A stretch of 64,000 bases of DNA, taken from Chryseobacterium sp. SNU WT5. Its GTDB lineage: Bacteria; Bacteroidota; Bacteroidia; Flavobacteriales; Weeksellaceae. The translations under genes were made by a program, and so were the position numbers. The notes beneath the pieces are model-generated. The model did not search any database and had not been told where the DNA came from. It saw only the letters and a program-made list of their open reading frames with translations. The stretch lies in contig NZ_CP041687.1 in assembly GCF_007362475.1 (NCBI RefSeq), positions 2,909,615 to 2,973,614 on the forward strand. The letters run 5' to 3'. Shown here piece after piece: positions 1 through 10,082 of the stretch (positions are counted from its first letter, which is position 1; the number at the start of each line of letters is the position of its first letter).

Positions 1-89
1 CTGCAACTGAATATCCAGCTCGTTTAATTACAAAGGACGAAAATAAAGTTCAGTGGTTTTTAGATGGAATGGCCACATCTCGATTATAG
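1..89 (+). CDS. C-terminal end of probable 6-phosphogluconolactonase (partial)
   Basis: A frame that is open from the window edge ends at TAG 87-89 and encodes 28 residues beginning ATEYPARLIT and ending FLDGMATSRL. The pattern YPA-x-LI followed by W-F-L-D is what I expect at the C-terminus of DevB-type 6-phosphogluconolactonases, and the next two genes (pgi, glk) act on the same sugar phosphate. Too little sequence is present to be sure. If right, it hydrolyses 6-phosphogluconolactone in the cytosolic pentose phosphate pathway. It lies 66 bases upstream of pgi on the same strand, so the two may share a transcript. Confidence 0.45.
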   Translation, partial: ATEYPARLITKDENKVQWFLDGMATSRL

Positions 90-155
90 AAATTGAATTA
101 TTGTTAAAACATGAACGCTGATAAATGTATTTTTAAATATTTAAAGAGTTAAAAA

Positions 156-1808
156 ATGTTCCCTAAAATAAACCCAACTGAAACGACTGCTTGGAAAGAA
201 TTAATTGCTCACCAAGCGGAAATGAAAAAAGTGCAAATGACAGACCTTTTCAAAAAGGATACAAAAAGGTTTGAGAAAATGAATATTCAGTTTGATGATA
301 TTCTTTTTGATTATTCTAAAAATATTATGAATGACGAAACGTTGCAAAAACTTTTGAATTTGGCGGAAGATTGCAAGGTAAAAGAGGCGAAAGAAGCAAT
401 GTTTGCCGGAGAAAAAATAAATCAGACTGAAGATCGTGCCGTGATGCATACTGCCTTAAGAAATTTTTCAGTAGAGCCCATTATAATTGATGGCCACGAT
501 ATTATGCCTGAAATTCGTAAAACCCGACAAAAGATGAAATCTTTTTGTGAAAAAATTCACAGTGGAGAATGGAAAGGATATTCAGGAAAGAAAATTAAAA
601 ATATCGTCAACATTGGAATTGGAGGAAGTGATCTCGGTCCAGTAATGGTGACTGAAGCTTTGAAACCTTATTGGATTGAAGGAATTGAAGCACACTTTAT
701 TTCGAATGTAGATGGTACTCAAATTGTAGAAACGCTCAAAAGTTTAAATCCCGAAGAAACGCTTTTCACCATTGCCTCAAAAACATTTACGACTCAAGAA
801 ACAATGACCAACGCTCATACAGCGCGAGATTGGTTCTTGCAAACGGCTAAAGAAGAGAAATTTATCGTTCAACATTTCGTGGCACTTTCTACCAATGAAA
901 AAGGAGTGCAAAAATTTGGAATCGCACCCGAAAATATGTTTGTATTTTGGGATTGGGTAGGAGGTCGTTACAGCATATGGAGCAGTATTGGGCTTTCTAT
1001 CGCGCTCACGATTGGCTATGACAATTTTGAGAACTTATTGAAAGGAGCTGAATCAACCGATAAGCATTTCCAAAATACCGATTTTAAGGAAAATATTCCT
1101 ATAATCATGGCACTGATTGGTATATGGTATACTAATTTTTTCGGTTCAGAAACTGAGGCGATTTTTCCATATGATCAGTATATGCATCGTTTTCCAGCTT
1201 ATTTTCAACAAGGTAATATGGAAAGCAACGGTAAACATACCGAGCGGAATGGGAGATCGGTGACTTACAGTACAGGACCAGTAGTCTGGGGAGAGCCTGG
1301 CACGAATGGTCAGCACGCATTTTATCAGTTAATTCATCAGGGAACTCATTTAATTCCGTGTGATTTTATTGCTCCCGCAATCAGTCATAATCCGATTGGT
1401 CTTCATCATCAAATTTTAATTTCTAATTTTTTTGCACAAACAGAAGCGCTGATGAATGGAAAAACTGCAGAGCAGGTATTTTCTGAATTGATAGAAGAAG
1501 AAATAAAGAAATTAGAAATGGAACAATTGATTCCATTTAAAGTATTTACAGGAAACAAGCCGACGAATTCTTTTTTAATGAGAAAAATTACACCATTTTC
1601 TTTAGGAGCATTGACAGCACTTTATGAACATAAAATCTTTGTTCAGGGGGTTATATGGAATATTTTTAGTTTTGACCAATGGGGTGTTGAGCTGGGTAAA
1701 CAGTTAGCCCAAAAAGTTCTTCCTGAACTACAAAATAATGAACAGGTAGAATCTCATGATGCTTCTACAAACGGATTGATTAATACTTACAAAAGATGGC
1801 GCGTATAG
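156..1808 (+). CDS. pgi: glucose-6-phosphate isomerase
   Basis: Interconverts glucose 6-phosphate and fructose 6-phosphate in cytosolic glycolysis and gluconeogenesis. The 550-residue protein has the normal length of the long bacterial Pgi type. Visible family signatures are GGSDLGP near residue 154, [14 protein letters not shown] near 270, the catalytic Glu in [12 protein letters not shown], the His in [14 protein letters not shown], and the C-terminal [10 protein letters not shown] carrying the catalytic Lys. The ATG at 156 follows an A-rich leader (gagttaaaaa), which is usual in Bacteroidota where Shine-Dalgarno sequences are weak. It probably follows a pgl gene on the same strand and faces the convergent glk gene. 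No obvious TAnnTTTG box lies just upstream. Confidence 0.97.
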   Translation: MFPKINPTETTAWKELIAHQAEMKKVQMTDLFKKDTKRFEKMNIQFDDILFDYSKNIMNDETLQKLLNLAEDCKVKEAKEAMFAGEKINQTEDRAVMHTALRNFSVEPIIIDGHDIMPEIRKTRQKMKSFCEKIHSGEWKGYSGKKIKNIVNIGIGGSDLGPVMVTEALKPYWIEGIEAHFISNVDGTQIVETLKSLNPEETLFTIASKTFTTQETMTNAHTARDWFLQTAKEEKFIVQHFVALSTNEKGVQKFGIAPENMFVFWDWVGGRYSIWSSIGLSIALTIGYDNFENLLKGAESTDKHFQNTDFKENIPIIMALIGIWYTNFFGSETEAIFPYDQYMHRFPAYFQQGNMESNGKHTERNGRSVTYSTGPVVWGEPGTNGQHAFYQLIHQGTHLIPCDFIAPAISHNPIGLHHQILISNFFAQTEALMNGKTAEQVFSELIEEEIKKLEMEQLIPFKVFTGNKPTNSFLMRKITPFSLGALTALYEHKIFVQGVIWNIFSFDQWGVELGKQLAQKVLPELQNNEQVESHDASTNGLINTYKRWRV

Positions 1809-2157
1809 TATATTTTTAAAAGATTTAAAATTTAATAAAAAGTTTATTTAAATCAGAACTACTTATTTGTGCATTTTTTGATGTATATCCGAAAATCGTC
1901 ATTATTGTATTTTCTCTGCGAACTTTACTCAATGAAATGCCTTTGCAAAGCTCAAAAAAGCGTGTAAAAACAGAATTTTTTGTAATTAAATCTCTCGAAC
2001 TTCGCGTTTAAAATTTGCAACAGGATTGAAAACGGATTTACATTATTCTTTTTAATTATATTAAATAATACAAAATATTTCATTCACATTTCATAGAATT
2101 TGGCTAGAATGAGCAGTATAAAGTAAATTTATTGCTGGTGAAATAACAGATATTAAT
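1809..2157. other. intergenic region with degenerate CTCTGCGAAC repeat
   Basis: This 349-base gap lies between the convergent pgi and glk genes and has no convincing ORF. It holds the 25-base sequence listed separately (1899-1923), followed by decayed variants (ctctcgaacttcgcgttt near 1991, then atttgcaaca). I see no strong GC-rich terminator hairpin here, although convergent genes would be expected to have one. Confidence 0.6.
1899..1923 (+). repeat. 25-bp dispersed intergenic repeat, copy 1
   Basis: The 25 bases starting TCATTATTGTATTTTC and ending CTCTGCGAAC recur without mismatch at 21914-21938. Upstream of both copies there is also a shared TATATCC eight bases away, so similarity extends to about 40 bases with roughly four differences. 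Both copies sit in gaps between convergent genes. Confidence 0.8.
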
Positions 2158-3234
2158 TTAATTTGAAATCCCCATCGCAGCGTAATATGCTGCACCCATT
2201 AATGCTGTTTTATCATTGAGCACAATTTTTACGGGAATTGTTTTTAGCAAATGTTTCATTCGGCCAACGTTGGTGAAGTTTTTATAAAATTCATTTTTAT
2301 CTATCAAATCGAGAACTTTCGGAGCTATTCCCCCGCCAATATAAATCCCACCCGTCGCTTTTGCTTTTAAAGCGAGTTGCGCTGATTCTGTTGCGAGATA
2401 TTTTAAGAATAATTTGAGCGTTTCCACACAGGTGGAATCTTTATTTTCTAAAGCTGCGGAAGATATTGCAATAGCTGCATCTTCATTTTTGATTTGTTCT
2501 GTGAGCCATTCCGGTTCTTTCTCACCTTTGTACTTTCTTAAAAATTGATAGATATTTTTTATTCCCTGTCCGGAAACAACTCTCTCCCAACTTACATGAT
2601 CAAATTCATCGTTTAAATATTCCCATAATTTCATATCCAGATCATTGCTTGGACCAAAACTGCAATGCCCGCCTTCTGTTGCATAAGGATGATATTTCGA
2701 ACCATCCCAATACATTCCTGCTTCGCCGAGTCCTGTACCAGGAGAAATGATTGCGGCATTTCCTTCTCCTTTTTTGTCTTCAGTTAAAACGATAAAGTCA
2801 GATTCTTCGAGTGCTGACAATCCAAAAGCATTAGCCTCCAAATCATTGATAAGAAGAATACGTTTAATATTTAACTCCTTTTCCAGCTTTGTAGCATCTA
2901 TTTCCCAGGCAAAGTTGACTCCATGTACTTTATTTCCTTCTACTGGTCCTGCAACCCCAAAACAAGCACAGTCTATAGTGGATATTTCATCGCCGTAGAA
3001 TGCGCGAAATGCATTAATAAAAGAGTCATGATCACTGGTTGGGTAGCGTTCAATTTTGATAGAAATCAATTGACCATCTTCAATTTGGAAAAGAGCAAGA
3101 TCAGTTTTAGTCCCGCCCACATCCGCAGCCAAAATAGTACCAGAGCTTGGTAAGCTATTTTCACGAGAAGGGTAGGCCATCGCTAATTTTAGGACTCTAA
3201 TATCAGGTAAGGAAATTGTTTTGTAATTTTCCAT
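2158..3234 (-). CDS. glk: glucokinase (Glk family)
   Basis: Phosphorylates glucose with ATP to glucose 6-phosphate, feeding the neighbouring pgi. The 358-residue protein has the Glk-family phosphate-1 motif AADVGGTKTDLALF near residue 36, then GVAGPVEGNKV, NDLEANAFG, the substrate loop GTGLGEAG and EGGHCSFGP. About 30 residues precede the usual start of the fold. No later Met fits before the ATP motif apart from the one in LAMAYPSREN, so the ATG at 3234 is kept. It is transcribed towards pgi. The minus-strand gene for an N-acyl-D-amino-acid deacylase ends 45 bases upstream of it, so read-through is possible. Confidence 0.93.
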   Translation of the reverse strand: MENYKTISLPDIRVLKLAMAYPSRENSLPSSGTILAADVGGTKTDLALFQIEDGQLISIKIERYPTSDHDSFINAFRAFYGDEISTIDCACFGVAGPVEGNKVHGVNFAWEIDATKLEKELNIKRILLINDLEANAFGLSALEESDFIVLTEDKKGEGNAAIISPGTGLGEAGMYWDGSKYHPYATEGGHCSFGPSNDLDMKLWEYLNDEFDHVSWERVVSGQGIKNIYQFLRKYKGEKEPEWLTEQIKNEDAAIAISSAALENKDSTCVETLKLFLKYLATESAQLALKAKATGGIYIGGGIAPKVLDLIDKNEFYKNFTNVGRMKHLLKTIPVKIVLNDKTALMGAAYYAAMGISN

Positions 3235-3279
3235 AATTATTTGGTTCTGTAGTCAACACTATTTATTTTCAATCAATTT

Positions 3280-5029
3280 CTATAAAGCTTTCTCCAGAAA
3301 TCTACCATATTTTTGGGATTTCGCATAGTTATCGATAAACTTTTCATTTTCAAAAATGGTCTTTCCTCCAACTAAAACTCTTGAGACAACACCATTATTT
3401 CTATTCACTAACCGTTCATAATGACCAAACTCTTCTATAGGTTCAATTTCGACATTTTCAGTAATATTGTTAAATTTAGTAGGATCGATGATCACTAAAT
3501 CTGCTATTTTTCCTTTAGCTAAGTAGCCACAGTCCAAATTAAACCAATCTCCCTGTTCTTTGGTCAATCTCCAAATGCACTTTTCCATGGTCATTATAGG
3601 AGTTCCTTTGTCAATAGACTCTTGTACTGTTTTTATCATTTTCAAAGGAAAGTTGTAGAAAGCCATATTGTTAAGATGTGCACCAGCATCTGAAAAACTA
3701 ATTAAATTGTAAGGAAAGTTATATAGTTTTTTATACTTCTCTTTTCTGTCATTAGCAATAGTTGTGGTCCACCGTATTTTTTTATCATATTGAATAATAG
3801 TGTCTAAAAATACATCCACAGGATGCATATTTTTTTCTTCTGCTATTTCATAGAAGTTTTTTCCTATTAAACTCGCATCCGGAGAATCGATAATCACCGC
3901 TTTACTTAAGTCTTTATGCCATACTTTAGGAGCGAATTTTCTCTTTATTTCCTTTTTAAAATTCTCGCGAAACTGTGGATTTTTTATTAATACATTTCTT
4001 TTTTCAAGCTCTTTTGCTAGATCTCTAAGCGCTTCACCACTAGGAAATTCCTCAAACATTACAGAATCTACACCGTCATAATAAACCGTAAAGGGACAAG
4101 GTGGCGATTGCATTCTAAAATCGGCCTTTCCCAATACATTAATTCCCTTTGAGGCAAATGCGATAATGGGATATATATACCGATCCCCAATTAAGTCCAT
4201 CATTGCGATCATGGTCGTTTTTAAAGGTTTTCTAAAGAGACCGGTACTTGCCAGCATATAATTAAATGCATTAATTCTCGTTACCAGATTAGGAGCACCT
4301 TGAAGAACTGCATCTCTCTTTCGAAGTAGTTCAATTAAACTCTTTCTTTCTTTCTTTCCAGGAAGAGTAAAAAGATGGGGTTTTATGCGACCAATATTTA
4401 TCTCCATCCATTTTGTCCCACGGGTTGTCCATGGTTGAAAGTCCTATAAAACCCTCATCCAGAGCATCGTTAAGCATTTTAAGCATCAACTCCTCTTCTT
4501 GTTTGGTGGCTGTTTCACCATCTTTCAAAGAACGCTTAATCCCCATTGCCTTCATTCGAATATCGGAATGACCTACAAAAGAAGCGATATTGATTCCTAA
4601 CGGTAATTTATTGATATAATCTTTCCACTCTTTTGGGGAATTCCAGGTTTTTTCTTTTTCCAGTAAAGGAAGCATTACCTCTCTGGGAATTGCTTCTACT
4701 CGGGTAAAGGCATCAGCGGTATCTTCTGGATTATTAAATATAGCAGAAACGGAACAGCTTCCTAAAATTATCGTCGTAACACCATGTCTTGCCGACTCTT
4801 TGAGGCCGGGAGAAGCAATAAGCTCCGCATCATAATGCGTATGTGAATCGACAAAACCAGGAACGACCCATTGTCCTTCCGCATCAATGATCTCAAAGCG
4901 CTCATCAAAACGTATATCTGAAGCTATTTCTTGTATTCGGCCATTGTCATCAATTAATAAATCCTGTTTAATCGCTTTTTGATTTGGCAATCCAGAAAAA
5001 AATAATCCATTTTTGATAAGAGTGCTCAT
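3280..5029 (-). pseudogene. N-acyl-D-amino-acid deacylase (amidohydrolase), frameshifted in an (AAAG)4 repeat
   Basis: The two overlapping frames 5029-4331 and 4407-3280 are halves of one amidohydrolase of the N-acyl-D-amino-acid deacylase type, which removes acyl groups from N-acyl-D-amino acids. The first half (232 aa) carries the metal-binding GFVDSHTHYDAE, GSCSVSA and VGHSDIR. The second carries SDAGAHL and the closing LAKGKIADLVIIDP. The break falls in a tetranucleotide tract on the coding strand, four AAAG units at plus-strand 4342-4357. As sequenced, the frame runs SWKERKKEFN-stop. With three units (or six) it reads SWKERKSLIELLRKRD and joins the second half, giving 581 residues. The apparent Met start at 4407 of the second half is incidental. 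The cause may be phase variation, decay or a sequencing indel. Confidence 0.88.
4342..4357 (-). repeat. (AAAG)4 tetranucleotide tract inside coding sequence
   Basis: The plus strand shows CTTT four times in a row, which is AAAG on the coding strand. Each unit gained or lost shifts the deacylase frame. Three or six units restore the full-length reading frame, while four (as here) or five truncate it. Tetranucleotide tracts in coding sequence are a classic substrate for slipped-strand mispairing, although four units is short. Confidence 0.9.
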
Positions 5030-5430
5030 GATTTCATTTATTAATTTGTGTATGGCTAAAGTTTATTCTATTGCTTAATAGATTTAGCAACTAAATTACT
5101 AATAACAAATCATATTTAAATATGTTATCTGTAAACCTTTTAAATATTACGATGGATAGCAGTTAAACAGCGTCTTTTTACTCTAATAGTATAAAACGCT
5201 TCTTAGATCCTATAAATCAAAGTTATGTGATAACTAGAATAAATATTGATATTTTGGATTGATATTTTTTATTAAAAATAAATCGTATCATCTTATTTTT
5301 AAAAAAAACGGTTGGTATATTGACATAAAGAAAGGAATTCCGATTCTGGAATTCCTTTTCATTTACTGAAAATTGTATTTTAAAAAACTTCTTTATAAGA
5401 AAGTATTGAAATATTGGAAAATACTAATTC
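5030..5430. other. intergenic region, AT-rich, with palindrome and terminator
   Basis: This 401-base gap has no convincing ORF on either strand. It holds a perfect 14-base palindrome (CATATTTAAATATG, 5111-5124) about 80 bases upstream of the deacylase start, possibly an operator, and the terminator of the GH10-like gene at 5331-5359. The rest is featureless AT-rich DNA. Confidence 0.6.
5331..5359 (-). terminator. terminator hairpin after GH10-like gene
   Basis: Arms AAAGGAATTCC (5331-5341) and GGAATTCCTTT (5348-5358) are perfect complements with a six-base loop. It lies 72 bases past the stop of the minus-strand gene ending at 5431. The T-tract on that strand is short. Confidence 0.7.
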
Positions 5431-6999
5431 CTACATTTTTTTAGATTCATAGTCACTTTCATTTCCTAAACGATCAACTGACTTTACCGCAATGTTATTT
5501 AGTTTTTTACCATTCTTAGTTACAGGTAAAATTTTGGAATTCATCGTTTCATCTAAAATTTCAGTTTCCCAAGTCTCTCCATATTTTAGGTACAGGATCC
5601 ACTGAAATACTTTCTTAGGCTGTGGAGAATTCCATTTTAAATTAATTGAATTACTGCTGCTTTCTGCAAAAAGAATTGGTTTCACTAAAGGATCCGTTGT
5701 AATCCAAGGAGTCAGTGGGGTTAGCGCTTTGGTTTTATAAATGTTTTTAACAGCATTGTACATGTTCATATTTTTTGATAAACCGTCTACACTATAGTGA
5801 ATTGTCCCAGCATTATCTTTTAAAGTATTTCGGGTAGTGTTAATCTGACTTACAATTTCTGCAGGACGATCGGATACATCGCGCATTCCAATCGTATTTA
5901 AGCCAGGCCACAGATGACGCTTCATTGTGTTTTCACTTTTCCACCAACTGAGTAAAGCATTAAAACTTTGTGGACCATCATTTTTCCAATACAGTTGTGG
6001 TGAGAAGTAATCTACCCAACCTTGATTCAACCATAACTTAGCATCCGCAAACAGTTCATCATATTGTGATGACCCTTTAATTCCTTCTGGAAAACCCGGT
6101 TTCCAAATTCCAAACGGACTGATTCCGAATTTCACATAACTTTTTTCCTGTTTAATTTCATCATGAATTCTCTTGATGAATTTATTTACGTTTGCTCTTC
6201 GCCAATCTGCTCTGGAGAGATTTCCTCCTCGTTTAAGATAGTCATTCCAGGTTCTGTTATCTGGAAAATCTTTACCACCATTATATTCTTTATACGGATA
6301 AAAATAATCATCAATATGAATGGCATCGATATCATATCTTTTTACCAAATCTTTGATTACAGCTGCCGTATGATCTTGAGTTTTCTGGTCAGAAGGATCC
6401 ATCCAGTACATTCCGTTGCGGAGCTTGATAATTTGGTCCGGCATCTTTGAAACGATAGACTCTTTTGTAATCGGTCCGCCAGTCGTGTGATGGGCTCTAT
6501 ATGGATTTAGCCAAACATGCAATTCCATTCCGCGCTGATGAGCTTCCTTAATCCAAAATTCTAAAGGGTCATAAAATGGGACAGGTGCTTTGCCGATCGC
6601 ACCCGTCAAGAAATACGACCAGGGTTCCAAATCACTTTTGTACATGGCATCTGCTGAGGGGCGCGCCTGAAAAATTACTGCATTAAAATTGGCTTCTTTC
6701 AATAAATCTAAGATTTTGATCGCTTCATCTTTTTGTTGTTGCGACGTTAGGTTATTTTTTGACGGCCAGTTGATATTTGCTACCGTCGCAATCCAGGCAG
6801 CACGAAATTCACGATCTACTTCTGGCAGATTAAGTTTCGTTTCAGGTTTTTGAATAATCGGTTTTTGAGGAGTAGGTTTTGTAGTTACTGGTGGTTTTTT
6901 TGAAATTTTAGCAACCTCTTTTTTGGTGGCACAAGAAGTAATGAAAAGGGAAAGAATTAGTAAATATATAGTGGTTGCTTTTGCAAAGGAATATTTCAT
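5431..6999 (-). CDS. GH10-like (GHL10, DUF187) glycoside hydrolase lipoprotein
   Basis: The 522-residue protein begins with a lipoprotein signal peptide ending LFITSCAT, giving lipid-modified Cys23, then a Lys/Pro-rich linker to about residue 55. The catalytic-type domain starts at REFRAAWIATVANINWPS, the hallmark of the GHL10/DUF187 family. It continues with FNAVIFQARPSADAMY, HVWLNPYRAHH, IHIDDYFYPY (with acidic candidates) and FGISPFGIWKPG, as in TIM-barrel hydrolases. The C-terminus after about residue 430 looks like a fibronectin III-type module (FAESSSNSINLKWNSP). Family members are thought to act on glycans at the cell surface, possibly peptidoglycan, but the substrate cannot be read here. 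It is a stand-alone gene with its own terminator. Confidence 0.88.
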   Translation of the reverse strand: MKYSFAKATTIYLLILSLFITSCATKKEVAKISKKPPVTTKPTPQKPIIQKPETKLNLPEVDREFRAAWIATVANINWPSKNNLTSQQQKDEAIKILDLLKEANFNAVIFQARPSADAMYKSDLEPWSYFLTGAIGKAPVPFYDPLEFWIKEAHQRGMELHVWLNPYRAHHTTGGPITKESIVSKMPDQIIKLRNGMYWMDPSDQKTQDHTAAVIKDLVKRYDIDAIHIDDYFYPYKEYNGGKDFPDNRTWNDYLKRGGNLSRADWRRANVNKFIKRIHDEIKQEKSYVKFGISPFGIWKPGFPEGIKGSSQYDELFADAKLWLNQGWVDYFSPQLYWKNDGPQSFNALLSWWKSENTMKRHLWPGLNTIGMRDVSDRPAEIVSQINTTRNTLKDNAGTIHYSVDGLSKNMNMYNAVKNIYKTKALTPLTPWITTDPLVKPILFAESSSNSINLKWNSPQPKKVFQWILYLKYGETWETEILDETMNSKILPVTKNGKKLNNIAVKSVDRLGNESDYESKKM

Positions 7000-7165
7000 A
7001 AGTAAAATTTAAAAGAAAAATAAATAACGTTTTAATATTATTAAAATTGTCTATTTAAGTTAAGAAGCTTAATTTAATAATCTAAAAAATGACAGTCGCA
7101 AATATATAAAAAGCAATGTGAAGAAAGATTTCAGTTAAAGATATAAAAAACAGGACTTTCTAGTA

Positions 7166-8119
7166 TTAGTCCTTTAGCCATTTGTTGATTTCTTCAAAAG
7201 TCTTTTCGGGTTGTTCTATCCAAGGGAAATGACCGGATTTATCAATTAAAACTAATTTCGAATTCGGTAAATTTTTATGAAGTTCATCGGCATATTTTGG
7301 TGGGTTGTTAGTGTCAAATCTGCCATTTATGATCAGGGTTTCGATGTTTAAGTTTTTAAATTTAGTTTGAACATCGAGGTATTTTTGCCTTTGGTCAGGC
7401 GTTTCAAAATAATATTTGCCATTAATAGGTTTTCTTCTTCCTGCCTCGGAAATTAACCTTGTGATCGGAATTACTTTTTGAGAGCTTTCTTCATCATAAG
7501 TCCACCATTTTATTGGTGCATTAGATAAGTTTCTTCCACTTTTATCGATGTATGTTTTATTCACGTACATATATTCCCAATCTTCCACAACTTGTGAAAA
7601 CCATTCAGATTCACTTTTTCTTTTATTTTCAGAATCTCTTTTGCGTCGTATCGTTTCATCCATATCCCCAATAAAACTCGTTCCGGTCAAAATTAAACCT
7701 GACACATACTCAGGATACTCAACCGCATATTGCAAAGCTACTGCACTTTGATCAGAATGTCCAAAGATCCAAATTTTAACAACACCTATTTTTTTACGTA
7801 ACAAATCGATTTCCTTTGTAAATTGATCACTATTATAATCTTCTAATTTCTTTGGTGCTTCGGATTTACCAGTTCCACGAGAATCATAATAAACCATAGT
7901 GAATTTATCTTCAAGAGGTTTTAAAGTCATTTCATATCCAATTTTTCCTGAATTTGGATGTCCAACAAGCATTACAGGTCCACGTCCTTTTACAGTATAA
8001 TTCAGAAAAATTCCATCAATTTTTTCATAGAAATCGCCGTGCTCAATTTTTGTTTTTGATGTGCAAGAAGTTAAGATTACGAATATGGTAATTGAGAAAA
8101 TTACGAAATATTTTTTCAT
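7166..8119 (-). CDS. alpha/beta hydrolase lipoprotein (prolyl aminopeptidase-like)
   Basis: The 317-residue protein has a lipoprotein signal peptide (VILTSCTSK, lipid Cys19), so it is probably anchored on the periplasmic side or cell surface. The fold is alpha/beta hydrolase: oxyanion region LVGHPNSGK, the YYDSRGTGKSEAP strand-turn typical of the S33/prolyl iminopeptidase group, nucleophile elbow GHSDQS with Ser122, acid in NGRFDTNNPP (Asp269) and His297 in SGHFPW. The elbow is unusual because the small residue two after Ser (usually Gly) is Gln124. The substrate is unknown; a peptidase or esterase are both possible. It lies downstream of the typA terminator, so it is probably transcribed on its own. 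Confidence 0.85.
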   Translation of the reverse strand: MKKYFVIFSITIFVILTSCTSKTKIEHGDFYEKIDGIFLNYTVKGRGPVMLVGHPNSGKIGYEMTLKPLEDKFTMVYYDSRGTGKSEAPKKLEDYNSDQFTKEIDLLRKKIGVVKIWIFGHSDQSAVALQYAVEYPEYVSGLILTGTSFIGDMDETIRRKRDSENKRKSESEWFSQVVEDWEYMYVNKTYIDKSGRNLSNAPIKWWTYDEESSQKVIPITRLISEAGRRKPINGKYYFETPDQRQKYLDVQTKFKNLNIETLIINGRFDTNNPPKYADELHKNLPNSKLVLIDKSGHFPWIEQPEKTFEEINKWLKD

Positions 8120-8173
8120 AGATGAATTTGAATTTCTTTTAATTATTACAATACTAATCTAACAAAAATAAAA

Positions 8174-8205
8174 AAAAGAGTTCCAAATTTATTTGGAACT
8201 CTTTT
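8174..8205 (-). terminator. typA terminator
   Basis: This is a perfect 15-bp stem (AAAAGAGTTCCAAAT, 8174-8188, and its complement 8191-8205). The drawn loop is only two bases, so the top pairs would open in practice. A/T tracts lie on both sides. It sits about 45 bases past the typA stop. Confidence 0.88.
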
Positions 8206-8247
8206 ATAACCGGCTAATACCTATTTAATTTAAATCAAATTAAAAGT

Positions 8248-10056
8248 TTAGCTTTTCGCACCTCTTTCAATTCTTTTTCTTTCGTTTTCTGAAAGTACTT
8301 TTTTACGCATTCTGATAAAGTTCGGAGTTACTTCAATCGCTTCATCACCTTGGATGTATTCCATACATTCTTCCAGAGAGAATAATTGTTTTGGAGCGAT
8401 GTTACCATCTTTATCTTTTCCAGAAGCACGCATGTTGTTCAACTGTTTTGCTTCCACGATATTCACTACTAAATCTCCTGGTTTGTTTTGCTCACCAATG
8501 ATCATTCCTTCGTAAATTTCTTCACCCGGATCAACAAAGAACTTACCTCTGTCTTGTAATTTTGCGATAGAATATTCAGTTGCCGGTCCTTGACCTTTGC
8601 TGATTAATACCCCAACTGATCTTCCTGGGATTGAACCTTTGAAAGGTTTATAGTCAGTGAAACGGTGTGCCATAATAGCTTCACCTGCAGTTGCTGTCAA
8701 CATTTGAGAACGCAATCCGATCAATCCTCTTGAAGGAATTTCAAATTCCATGTGTTGCATTTCACCTTTCGTTTCCATGATATGCAAATCACCTTTACGC
8801 TGCGTTGCTAAGTCAATTACTTTAGAAGAATATTCGTCTGGTACATCAACAACCATTGTTTCATAAGGCTCACATTTAACGCCATCAATTTCTCTGATGA
8901 TCACCTGTGGCTGACCAATTGTCATTTCATAACCTTCTCTTCTCATCGTTTCGATCAAAACAGAAAGGTGAAGAATACCTCTACCAAATACTAAGAAAGT
9001 GTTGGCATCTTCGGTAGGTTCAACTTTTAAGGCTAAGTTTTTCTCTAACTCCTTATATAACCTTTCTTTCAAGTGATTTGAAGTTACATATTTACCATCT
9101 TTTCCGAAGAAAGGAGAGTTGTTAATAGAGAACGTCATATTTAGAGTAGGCTCGTCAATAGCTGTTCTTGGCAATGGTTCTGGATTTTCAAGATCAACGA
9201 ATGAATCTCCGATCTGGAATTTATCAAACCCTACAATCGCACAGATATCTCCGGCCTTCACTTCCTGAACTTTTTTCTTTCCTAAACCTTCAAAAACGTA
9301 TAATTCTTTTACTTTTCCTCTGATTACTTTACCGTCTTCCTGCGCTAAACCAATTGTTTGACCTTCTTTAATAGAATTTCTTCTGATTTTTCCGATCGCA
9401 ATTCTACCTAAGAAAGAAGAGAAATCTAATGAAGTGATCTGCATTTGCAAGCTTCCTTCGAAAGTTTCCGGTTCTGGAACATATTGAATGATACCATCTA
9501 ATAAAGGAGTAATATCATCAGCAACCTCTAAACTTGTGTTGAACCAACCTTGTTTAGATGAACCGTAGAATGTTGGGAAATCTAATTGCTCTTCTGTCGC
9601 TTCAAGATTAAAGAATAAATCAAATACCTTGTCATGAACTTCATCAGGACGGCAGTTTGGTTTATCAACTTTATTAATTACTACGATTGGCTTCAAACCT
9701 AATTCTAAAGCTTTGTGTAATACGAAACGAGTCTGTGGCATTGGACCTTCAAAAGCATCTACTAAAAGTAAAACTCCATCGGCCATTTTTAAAACTCTTT
9801 CTACTTCACCACCGAAATCGGCGTGACCTGGAGTATCGATTACATTAATTTTGTAATCTTTATACTGTACCGAAATATTTTTCGATAAAATGGTAATTCC
9901 TCTCTCACGTTCCAAATCATTATTGTCCATGATCAGGTCACCTGAATCTGCCTGATTTTCACGGGCAATAGTGGTTGCGTGGATGATTTTGTCAACCAAA
10001 GTCGTTTTTCCGTGGTCAACGTGCGCAATAATTGCGATATTTCTAATGTTTTGCAT
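8248..10056 (-). CDS. typA: ribosome-associated GTPase TypA/BipA
   Basis: TypA/BipA is a translational GTPase of the EF-G family involved in 50S assembly and in growth under stress or cold. Visible are the G1 motif AHVDHGKTT, the switch region [26 protein letters not shown], and the long C-terminal BipA-specific part ([28 protein letters not shown]). The reading frame extends to a TTG at 10077, but that TTG lies inside the -7 promoter box (TACTTTTGC, 10074-10082) and cannot be in the message. The ATG at 10056 ([17 protein letters not shown], 602 aa) is the usual family start; an in-frame ATG at 10062 is the alternative. It is a single-gene unit with its own promoter and terminator. Confidence 0.95.
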   Translation of the reverse strand: MQNIRNIAIIAHVDHGKTTLVDKIIHATTIARENQADSGDLIMDNNDLERERGITILSKNISVQYKDYKINVIDTPGHADFGGEVERVLKMADGVLLLVDAFEGPMPQTRFVLHKALELGLKPIVVINKVDKPNCRPDEVHDKVFDLFFNLEATEEQLDFPTFYGSSKQGWFNTSLEVADDITPLLDGIIQYVPEPETFEGSLQMQITSLDFSSFLGRIAIGKIRRNSIKEGQTIGLAQEDGKVIRGKVKELYVFEGLGKKKVQEVKAGDICAIVGFDKFQIGDSFVDLENPEPLPRTAIDEPTLNMTFSINNSPFFGKDGKYVTSNHLKERLYKELEKNLALKVEPTEDANTFLVFGRGILHLSVLIETMRREGYEMTIGQPQVIIREIDGVKCEPYETMVVDVPDEYSSKVIDLATQRKGDLHIMETKGEMQHMEFEIPSRGLIGLRSQMLTATAGEAIMAHRFTDYKPFKGSIPGRSVGVLISKGQGPATEYSIAKLQDRGKFFVDPGEEIYEGMIIGEQNKPGDLVVNIVEAKQLNNMRASGKDKDGNIAPKQLFSLEECMEYIQGDEAIEVTPNFIRMRKKVLSENERKRIERGAKS

Positions 10057-10073
10057 AATCATTTTTTGACGGT

Positions 10074-10082
10074 GCAAAAGTA
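10074..10082 (-). promoter_or_regulatory. typA -7 promoter box
   Basis: The minus strand reads TACTTTTGC followed by ACCG, matching the Bacteroidota primary sigma factor consensus TAnnTTTGC. It overlaps the spurious TTG start of the typA frame and so decides the start. No clear TTG lies 19-20 bases upstream. Confidence 0.7.

Noticed and set aside
4331..4407. Two separate overlapping deacylase genes
   Set aside because: Each half carries only part of the fold, and a one-unit change in the AAAG tract fuses them precisely, so they are one gene.
7152..7173. Hairpin AGGACT...AGTCCT as terminator of the alpha/beta hydrolase gene
   Set aside because: Six pairs with a ten-base loop, overlapping the stop codon and without a T-run.
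10057..10077. Longer typA start at TTG 10077
   Set aside because: The TTG is part of the -7 promoter box, so it would not be transcribed.
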